From the NCBI GenBank assembly GCA_035995285.1, contig DASYKO010000309.1, positions 1-9,460 on the forward strand: 9,460 nucleotides of DNA, written 5' to 3'. Below the pieces are notes generated by a model that was given only the letters and a program-made list of their open reading frames with translations, did not search any database and was not told where the DNA came from. This DNA comes from UBA7672 sp035995285 (GTDB lineage: Bacteria; Pseudomonadota; Alphaproteobacteria; Caulobacterales; Hyphomonadaceae). This document shows, in pieces, positions 4,532 through 9,460 of this stretch; the first letter of the stretch is position 1, and every line of letters begins with the position of its first letter. The translations under genes were made by a program, and so were the position numbers.

Positions 4532-6310
4532 TCAGGCGCCGACTCTGCGTGCGGCGCGCAACAGAAATCGCCCGGGGTCAACGGTCTTCGCGGCGCTCGC
4601 CTCCAAGGGCGAGGGTTCGTTGAAGACCTCCGAGGCCAAGAGCTCGGCGAGAAGCGGCGCCCATAAAAAGCCGCGCGCGCCGAGCCCGCCGATGAGGCGG
4701 ACAACTGTTGAAGGCGCCGGCTCGCTCCCCGGCACCTTTTCATTTTGCGGCGCCATTTCTCCGAGAGGAGCGCCGGCGAACGGAAACCGGTCCTGCGTCG
4801 TGGCGCGGATCGCTGCGCGCGATGTGACTGTCGTAGGCGCAAGATCCGGCCGCAGGCGGGCCAGCGTCTCGAGATTCTGCGCCCGTGCCGCATCAGTGAC
4901 GCGAGGCTCCCCCTCCGCTTTCTCGAACGTTGCGCCGAACACCAGCTGTCCGAACGCCTCCACGGCATAGCCGCCATCGGCCACGGCTCGCGGGCCGCCC
5001 GATGAAGCAGCGCTTTCCAGCTGCCCCAGCCGCCCCTCCAGCGGCGGCGCTTCGATCCCGCGAATGCCGGCCGACCCCATCCCAGCGCAGACGATGACAA
5101 GATCTGCCTCGACCGCATCGAGCGCCATGACCTCCTCGCCTATCCGCAGCGTTGCGCCTGACAGCAGGGCAGGGAGCGCCACGGACGGTCTCACCGCAAT
5201 CGCTCCGCGATGGATCACGCCGGCGCCGGGGTCTCCTGCATCGATCGCGGCCAGCAGCGCGTCGTCTACCGGGGGATCAGCCAGCAGTTTCTCGAACCTC
5301 GCGCGCTCCTTTTCGCCTTTCGCGCGGTGTTCTGCGTCCAGCGGCGCCGCCGCATCCGGTCCCAGCTCGCGATAGAAACGTTGTGCGTAGAGATAGGCGG
5401 CGAGCAACGCCCGAGCCTGCGGCCCGTCCGCCGCATCCAGACGCGGCATCACCAGCGCCAGAGGATTTCCACTGGCCCCAGCCCCGGGCGCGGGAGCTTT
5501 GTCGTAGACCGTGACGCTGCATCCCCGTCTGAGGAATGCGTGAGCCGCGCAGGCGCCTGCGATGCCCGCGCCGATGATGGCGACGGACCTGGGATGGAGG
5601 GCGGCCGACGCTGCGCCCATGTAAGAAGCCTCCAGCCGCTCCTTCTTCCGCCCATGCCCCGGCCTCTTCTCGACCGCGAACCCCGCTGCCTCCAGATTCC
5701 GCCGCACATCGCCCGCCACAGTATAGGTCGCAGCCCGCGCGCCCGTCGCAGAGAGCCGCGCCACCTGCGCCATCACCTCTGCCGACCACATCTCGGCATT
5801 CTTCGAAGGCGCAAAGCCGTCGAGGAACCACGCATCAACCGATGCGCGCGCCTGTGGCAGGGCGGCAGCGATCTCATCGACAAACAGAGTCAGCGTCACG
5901 CCATCGGGAAACGCTATCCGCTGCACGCCACGCGCCCGCACTGGCCAGCGGGAAATCAGTTCGCCCGAAAGCCCGGCCATCTCCGGCCAGCGCGCATGCA
6001 CGCGCGCTGCGTCCTCCACGCTCATGAGGGCGCCTTCGAACGACAGGAAATCGAGGCGCGCGCCGGGCGATGGCCTGTGCGCCCGCCACAGCTCCATCGC
6101 CGCGAGCAAATTCAGCCCGGTGCCAAAGCCTAACTCGCCGATGGTGAAGTGCGCGAGTCCGGCCCACCGCTCCGGCAGGCCGCATCCGGTGAGGAAGACG
6201 TGGCGCTTCTCGGAGAGTCCGTCTTCGGAAAAATAGACATCACCCTTCTCGCGCGAGAAGGGCGCATCATCGCTCCAGTCGAGCTGGGGAAGGGGAGACA
6301 GCCGGGCCAT
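4532..6310 (-). CDS. mnmC: Bifunctional tRNA 5-methylaminomethyl-2-thiouridine biosynthesis protein MnmC
   Basis: 592 aa, somewhat shorter than the ~668 aa of E. coli. It finishes the mnm5(s2)U modification at the wobble base of certain tRNAs. The C-terminal FAD-dependent domain removes the carboxymethyl group of cmnm5U to give nm5U, and the N-terminal SAM-dependent domain methylates that to mnm5U. Seen here: the N-terminal start DVYFSEDGL (24-32), the SAM-binding motif GELGFGTGLNLL (58-69), and DGFAPSKNAEMW (164-175). The FAD-binding GAGIAG is at 247-252, GASGNPLALVMPR at 278-290, RATTQDRFPFAG at 502-513 and GGLGARG at 541-547. Both domains look intact. The start fits the family, although the Shine-Dalgarno is weak (CCGGACCT). 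It lies 35 nt downstream of xerD on the same strand, probably in one operon. Confidence 0.95.
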   Translation of the reverse strand: MARLSPLPQLDWSDDAPFSREKGDVYFSEDGLSEKRHVFLTGCGLPERWAGLAHFTIGELGFGTGLNLLAAMELWRAHRPSPGARLDFLSFEGALMSVEDAARVHARWPEMAGLSGELISRWPVRARGVQRIAFPDGVTLTLFVDEIAAALPQARASVDAWFLDGFAPSKNAEMWSAEVMAQVARLSATGARAATYTVAGDVRRNLEAAGFAVEKRPGHGRKKERLEASYMGAASAALHPRSVAIIGAGIAGACAAHAFLRRGCSVTVYDKAPAPGAGASGNPLALVMPRLDAADGPQARALLAAYLYAQRFYRELGPDAAAPLDAEHRAKGEKERARFEKLLADPPVDDALLAAIDAGDPGAGVIHRGAIAVRPSVALPALLSGATLRIGEEVMALDAVEADLVIVCAGMGSAGIRGIEAPPLEGRLGQLESAASSGGPRAVADGGYAVEAFGQLVFGATFEKAEGEPRVTDAARAQNLETLARLRPDLAPTTVTSRAAIRATTQDRFPFAGAPLGEMAPQNEKVPGSEPAPSTVVRLIGGLGARGFLWAPLLAELLASEVFNEPSPLEASAAKTVDPGRFLLRAARRVGA

Positions 6311-6345
6311 AGGTCCGGTGTAGCCGCGCTAGTTCGCTCGCGCCA

Positions 6346-7266
6346 CTAATTCGCGCGGGCGAGGGGGTGGGCGGCTTCGAGGAGGTCGCGCAGTTCGTCG
6401 GTAACGACGTGGGTGTAGATCTGCGTTGTCGAGATGTCGGCGTGGCCGAGCAGGAGCTGCACCGCGCGCAGGTCTGCGCCGCCAGATAAAAGATGCGTGG
6501 CGAAGGCGTGGCGCAGGGCGTGCGGCGTCACGCGCTCGATATTGATCCCGGCTTTGACCGCGAGGTCTTCGAGGATCTGGCCGAGGCGGCGGCGGGTCAG
6601 GCGGCCGCCGGCGCCGCGCGAGGGGAACACGAAGCGCTGCGCGGTGGAGCGCACGGCCGATTTCGGCAGGAAGGTCTCGCGCACAGCCATGTAGGCTTTC
6701 AGGGCCTGCAGGGCGGGCTTGCCCAGCGGCGTAATCCGCTCCTTGTCGCCCTTGCCTCGCACGATCAGCACGGTGGCGCCGGGGGCAGGCAGCGCAGACA
6801 GCGGCAGGTCACAGCATTCCGAAGCGCGAAGGCCTGCGCCATAGAGCAGTTCGATCAGGCAGATGGTGCGAAGGTCCGTCGCCTCCGTCCCCTGCGCCGC
6901 TGCAATCAGGCGCGAGACTTCTTCGCGCGAGAGCACATCCGGTGGCGTCCGGTGCAGTGTCGGGCCGTCAAGGCGCGAGGTCGGATCATCCTTGCGCTCA
7001 TTGTCGCCGATCTGAAACTTGAAGAAGCGGCGCAGCGCAGAAAGCCGCCGCGACACCGTCGCAGGCGACATCTTGCGCTCATGCAGGTCGCGCACGAAGC
7101 CGGAAAGATCACGCTCGCCGGCATCGATCAGGGATGAGGAATTGGAGCGCAGATAGGAGGATGCATCCTCCAGATCGCGCCGATAGGCGTCGATCGTGTT
7201 GTCGGCGGCGCCGCGTTCGGCGCGCAGGGTGTCGAGGAAGGCTTCAATCCGGCGTGTATCGAGCAT
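6346..7266 (-). CDS. xerD: Site-specific tyrosine recombinase XerD
   Basis: 306 aa, family length about 300. With XerC it resolves chromosome dimers at dif during division, controlled by FtsK. The N-terminal core-binding (SAM-like) domain covers ~5-90, with the XerD-like IEAFLDTLRAERGA and TIDAYRRDLE. The catalytic domain covers ~110-300. The active-site set is complete: R147 (GAGLRASE), K172 (RGKGDKER), H249 and R252 (PHALRHAFATHLL), H275 (LLLGHAD), and the nucleophile Y284 in STTQIYTHV. HGADLRxVQxLLGH-like spacing and STTQIYTHV favour XerD over XerC. The ATG gives the expected N-terminus, although no strong Shine-Dalgarno precedes it. This is a housekeeping gene, not an integrase of a mobile element: no cargo or att-like repeats were seen. 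Confidence 0.95.
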   Translation of the reverse strand: MLDTRRIEAFLDTLRAERGAADNTIDAYRRDLEDASSYLRSNSSSLIDAGERDLSGFVRDLHERKMSPATVSRRLSALRRFFKFQIGDNERKDDPTSRLDGPTLHRTPPDVLSREEVSRLIAAAQGTEATDLRTICLIELLYGAGLRASECCDLPLSALPAPGATVLIVRGKGDKERITPLGKPALQALKAYMAVRETFLPKSAVRSTAQRFVFPSRGAGGRLTRRRLGQILEDLAVKAGINIERVTPHALRHAFATHLLSGGADLRAVQLLLGHADISTTQIYTHVVTDELRDLLEAAHPLARAN

Positions 7267-7315
7267 CGCGGGAAGGTGAGCCCGATAGGTTTATGCGAAG
7301 TTAGCCGGGAGGAGA

Positions 7316-7413
7316 GGCAGTAGGCAGTAGGCAATAGGCAATCGGATCGCACACGCGGCGATCGAAGCGGCCATTCCTAAGAAACGGCTACTGCCGATTG
7401 CCTACTGCCTGCC
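7316..7413. repeat. Inverted pair of 7-bp-periodic (TAGGCAR) repeats upstream of xerD
   Basis: Left arm 7316-7345 reads GGCAG, TAGGCAG, TAGGCAA, TAGGCAA, TCGG: a 7-bp tandem repeat. The right arm 7394-7413 is CCGATTGCCTACTGCCTGCC, nearly its reverse complement with about one 7-bp unit missing. Between them GATCGC (7345-7350) and GCGATC (7358-7363) form a further 6-bp hairpin. In the 161-nt gap between the 566-aa protein gene and xerD the arms could fold into a large imperfect cruciform or RNA hairpin. Copy-number change of the 7-mer explains the arm difference. It could be an extragenic palindromic repeat type; searching the rest of the genome would decide. Confidence 0.65.
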
Positions 7414-7427
7414 TCGTAACGCGAGGC
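7411..7427 (-). terminator. Terminator-like hairpin directly after the 566-aa protein gene
   Basis: GCCTCG (7411-7416), loop TAACG, CGAGGC (7422-7427): a perfect 6-bp stem with a 5-nt loop directly adjoining the stop codon of the exported protein gene on the - strand. No T-run follows, so termination strength is uncertain. It may act together with the adjacent inverted repeat. Confidence 0.4.
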
Positions 7428-9128
7428 CTACAGCGCTTTCCACACCTGCAACGACTCCAACGCCACGGCGTTGGCGTCGTCCGCCAGGCCCATTCGGCGC
7501 ATCTGGGTCAGAAGATCGGCCAGTCCTGCGAACGACACAGCTGAAACATCGTTTCCCAGCAACGGAATGCTGGCCATCGCGGCTTCGCCGCGCGCCTCTT
7601 GCTCGACTGCAGCGGCGATCCGGGCGAGGGCCGCATCAGAGAGACCCCGTCCGGCAGCCTTCAGCGTCGCCAGCAGCGTGCGCTGCGCTGCCGAAAGATC
7701 GCGCCCCATGCCTGCGTGCAGGAAGAGGAAGCGCGTATTCTCGATCCGCCTCAGCTCCGCCTGCCGCGCCGCAGGCGTTGTCGCCTTGACCGCCACGTCG
7801 GGCGCCGCCGGTACAGCGGCGATCAGCTTGTCGAGAACGGCGCCGCCCTTGTCAGCGCCGACGCCGGAATAGGAGAGCATCAGTTCGATCCGCGCAGCCG
7901 CCCATGGATCGGCCTTGTCCTTGGGCAGGCCGTCCATCTGTTTCTTCCAGTCCTGCGCCGCCTTGGTGTCGCCCGCAAGCACGCCCACGCGTGCGAACGT
8001 CTCGGCATTCGGCGCGGTGTCGGCAGTCTTCGGCAGAGCCTTGATCGCGTCGTTGAGGGCGACAGCCGCCAGCCGGAAGTCGGACAGCGTTTCCGCATCC
8101 TTCAGCGCCGCGGCATAGGCCGTGGCTTTCGCATCGGGCTTTGCCTCCTTGTTGGCGGCTGTTGCCAGCGCCAGCGCGAGGAAGTCGGGCCGCGCGCCGG
8201 CCCGGGGCGCCGGCAGTTTCGCAAGCGCGGCGGCCTTGGGATCAGCTTTCGGATCAGCCGGGGCGTCTGTCGTCACCGGCTTGGGGTTCAGAATCTCCAG
8301 CACCTGCGCCGCATTGATCTTGCCGCCATCCAGCGCCGGTTTCAGCGCGGCGCGCTTCTGCTCCGGGCTTGCATCGGGATGGTTGATCACGGACGCAGCC
8401 ACATCCGCAGGCGTCGCCGCAAACGCGTTCACCGGGACCGAAAGCTTCGCCGTCACCGAGACCGCCGCCTCGAACGCCGTGCCATAGCGCCCTTCAGGCT
8501 TCACCTTGCCAGGCGTCTCGAGCGTGTTGATGGCGGCCAGCAGCCAGCCATCGCTCTTGCCGTCGGCAGCAGGCGGCAGGTGTTCGGCGGCGAGGCCTGC
8601 CGCATTGAAATCCTTGGCCAGGGCAAAGCAGAACGCGCGCATGGACATCCACGCCTCGTCATTGCCCTTCTTGTCGGCGGCGCGTGCACAGGCCGATTTC
8701 GACTGGCCCTGCACAAGCTCGTAGTCCGCAGCAACGCGCTCGCCCAGCTTGCCCCATTCGGTGGAAGGAAAGCGTTTGCGCAGGTCGATCGAATATTGCG
8801 TGAAGCCCAGCTGCTCGATGATGCGCAGCCGCTCTGGGATCAGCGCATCGCCATTGGCCGGGCCCTTGGCCGCGGAGAGCGCCACCCGTTTCAGCGCCTC
8901 GCGCGCCGAAGGCGCCAGCTGCAGTGGCTTGGCGTCTGCGAATAGAGGTTGGAGCGCCGCGGTCGTCGTGTTGGCCCAGAGGTTGGAGGGCAGGGCTTCG
9001 CCCTTGCCCAGCCATCCCGTGCCCCAGCTGTCCACCTGGTCGAGCGCGCTGGTCTGCACCTGCGCAAAGGCGGGCGCGGCGGTCAGCAGTACGAGAACAG
9101 AAATGCCAGCCTTAGTGAGGCGTGACAT
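7428..9128 (-). CDS. Exported alanine-rich helical protein, unknown function
   Basis: 566 aa. ATG at 9128 is chosen because GGAGG lies just upstream and a clean signal peptide follows. The frame is open further upstream, but only with arginine-rich nonsense overlapping the 60-aa gene. Residues 1-22 are a Sec signal peptide (ISVLVLLTAAPAFA, cleavage before Q23). The mature protein is mostly alanine-rich helix, possibly TPR- or HEAT-like solenoid by look only. A low-complexity Pro/Asp/Lys/Ala linker lies at ~283-312. The only cysteines are C147 and C167, in SACARAADKK and SMRAFCFAL, so a periplasmic disulfide is likely. I do not recognise a family or an enzyme motif. It overlaps the upstream 60-aa gene by 17 bp, so the two are probably translated together. 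Confidence 0.85.
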   Translation of the reverse strand: MSRLTKAGISVLVLLTAAPAFAQVQTSALDQVDSWGTGWLGKGEALPSNLWANTTTAALQPLFADAKPLQLAPSAREALKRVALSAAKGPANGDALIPERLRIIEQLGFTQYSIDLRKRFPSTEWGKLGERVAADYELVQGQSKSACARAADKKGNDEAWMSMRAFCFALAKDFNAAGLAAEHLPPAADGKSDGWLLAAINTLETPGKVKPEGRYGTAFEAAVSVTAKLSVPVNAFAATPADVAASVINHPDASPEQKRAALKPALDGGKINAAQVLEILNPKPVTTDAPADPKADPKAAALAKLPAPRAGARPDFLALALATAANKEAKPDAKATAYAAALKDAETLSDFRLAAVALNDAIKALPKTADTAPNAETFARVGVLAGDTKAAQDWKKQMDGLPKDKADPWAAARIELMLSYSGVGADKGGAVLDKLIAAVPAAPDVAVKATTPAARQAELRRIENTRFLFLHAGMGRDLSAAQRTLLATLKAAGRGLSDAALARIAAAVEQEARGEAAMASIPLLGNDVSAVSFAGLADLLTQMRRMGLADDANAVALESLQVWKAL

Positions 9129-9294
9129 TCGTCGCCTCCACGGTGATTTCCGTCTGCGGCGGTTTCTTCGATTCCGCCTGGCCCGAGAAGTAGAACAGGG
9201 CGCCCAGCACCACGACGACGCCCACAGCCAGCAGGATGCCGACGACATTCATCGGAATGCCGCTCCGCCGACGAGAAAATCCTCCGCGCGCCAT
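9112..9294 (-). CDS. 60-aa single-helix membrane protein, unknown function
   Basis: 60 aa. ATG at 9294 is preceded by CTGGAGCG. An internal Met15 start is possible but has a poorer ribosome site. The N-terminus is basic (MARGGFSRRRSG), then one transmembrane helix at residues ~16-37 (NVVGILLAVGVVVVLGALFY), then a polar tail of ~23 residues (SGQAESKKPPQTEITVEATN). The positive-inside rule predicts the tail in the periplasm. The gene overlaps the start of the exported 566-aa protein by 17 bp, which points to coupled expression and perhaps a physical partnership: a membrane anchor and a periplasmic solenoid. No family recognised. Confidence 0.75.
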   Translation of the reverse strand: MARGGFSRRRSGIPMNVVGILLAVGVVVVLGALFYFSGQAESKKPPQTEITVEATNVTPH

Positions 9295-9460
9295 GATCGC
9301 TCCAGTCCCTGAGTCCAGCCGGTTCAGCCGTCTTCCGAGCTATGGGGGAAAACGGAAAGCTGCGCCATTTGCAAGCGTTCAGCGCACCGGCCAGCCGCCG
9401 CGCGCTCAAAATGGCCCAGAAACGCCCCGAAAGCCCTTTTTGCCGTCACGTGTTCGGGCG
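9295..9460. other. Non-coding edge region upstream of the 60-aa protein gene
   Basis: 166 nt with no gene I can support. On the - strand it would hold the promoter and leader of the two-gene unit. No convincing -35/-10 pair is visible. CCGTTTTCC and GGAAGACGG (9347-9355 and 9328-9336, read on the - strand) can pair over 9 bp with one G-U, around a 10-nt loop, giving a possible leader stem-loop 34-61 nt before the start codon. An ATG at 9411 on the + strand stays open to the end of the window but has no ribosome-binding site. Confidence 0.4.

Noticed and set aside
4536..4557. GCGCCG/CGGCGC hairpin at the convergent esterase/mnmC junction as a terminator
   Set aside because: Lies inside the mnmC 3' coding end, only 6 bp with a 10-nt loop and no T-run; could be chance at this GC content.
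5210..6133. 307-residue + strand open frame within mnmC
   Set aside because: mnmC on the - strand is a clear full-length family member with all motifs.
6346..7266. Mobile-element integrase next to a genomic island
   Set aside because: The recombinase has XerD-specific features and a housekeeping neighbour (mnmC); no tRNA gene, att repeats or phage genes were seen.
7290..7304. CtrA-like site TTTA-N7-TTAG upstream of xerD
   Set aside because: Only 6 of 8 consensus bases (TTAA-N7-TTAA); too weak without knowing the organism or the promoter.
7599..8945. 448-residue + strand open frame opposite the 566-aa protein
   Set aside because: Extremely arginine-rich with no domain sense. The - strand frame has a signal peptide, ribosome site and overlap with a partner gene.
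9411..9460. Start of a + strand gene at ATG 9411
   Set aside because: No ribosome-binding site and only 16 codons visible, with no recognisable N-terminus.

Overview
The window looks like a GC-rich alphaproteobacterial chromosome. Genes are tightly packed, with ATG starts and mostly clear Shine-Dalgarno sequences. The MnmC and XerD proteins have the form usual in that class. A Hyphomonadaceae/Caulobacterales-type host is a guess from overall style, not something the sequence proves.

Left part, + strand (1-4526). The window opens inside pspA, followed by pspB and pspC with one-base stop/start overlaps: the core of the phage-shock-protein envelope stress operon. Its promoter lies upstream of the window. 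After a 110-nt gap with a strong stem-loop comes a run of very small genes in the same direction. They are an 82-aa membrane-anchored protein with a CPPHC motif (1117), five 85-94-aa single-helix membrane proteins (1411, 2234, 2507, 2812, 3119) and two paralogues without a membrane helix (1704, 1869). Six of these seven end in the same roughly 24-residue module, of the form RVxVLERLxTDxDRRLxxEIxRLR; the 51-aa protein keeps only its second half. The C-terminal tail of PspC aligns to the module without gaps, and the PspB tail matches its first half. I read this as a psp operon extended by a tandem array of PspB/PspC-tail-like small membrane proteins. It is the most interesting part of the window. 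The run ends with two lipoproteins that share the start of their mature sequence: a 60-aa one, and a 304-aa alpha/beta-hydrolase esterase of the Fes/IroE-like family.

Right part, - strand (9294-4532, read right to left). A 60-aa single-helix membrane protein overlaps the start of a 566-aa exported alanine-rich protein of unknown function. A 161-nt gap follows, holding a terminator-like hairpin and an inverted pair of 7-bp-periodic repeats. Then come xerD (chromosome dimer resolution recombinase) and mnmC (bifunctional tRNA wobble-uridine modification enzyme), 35 nt apart and probably co-transcribed. mnmC converges on the esterase gene with only 5 nt between stop codons. The last 166 nt hold no gene I can support.

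Working model (inference): PspA/B/C sense and repair inner-membrane damage. The array would provide several membrane anchors with different transmembrane segments, all showing the same cytoplasmic helical tag, so that they may bind or compete for the same partner as the PspC tail.
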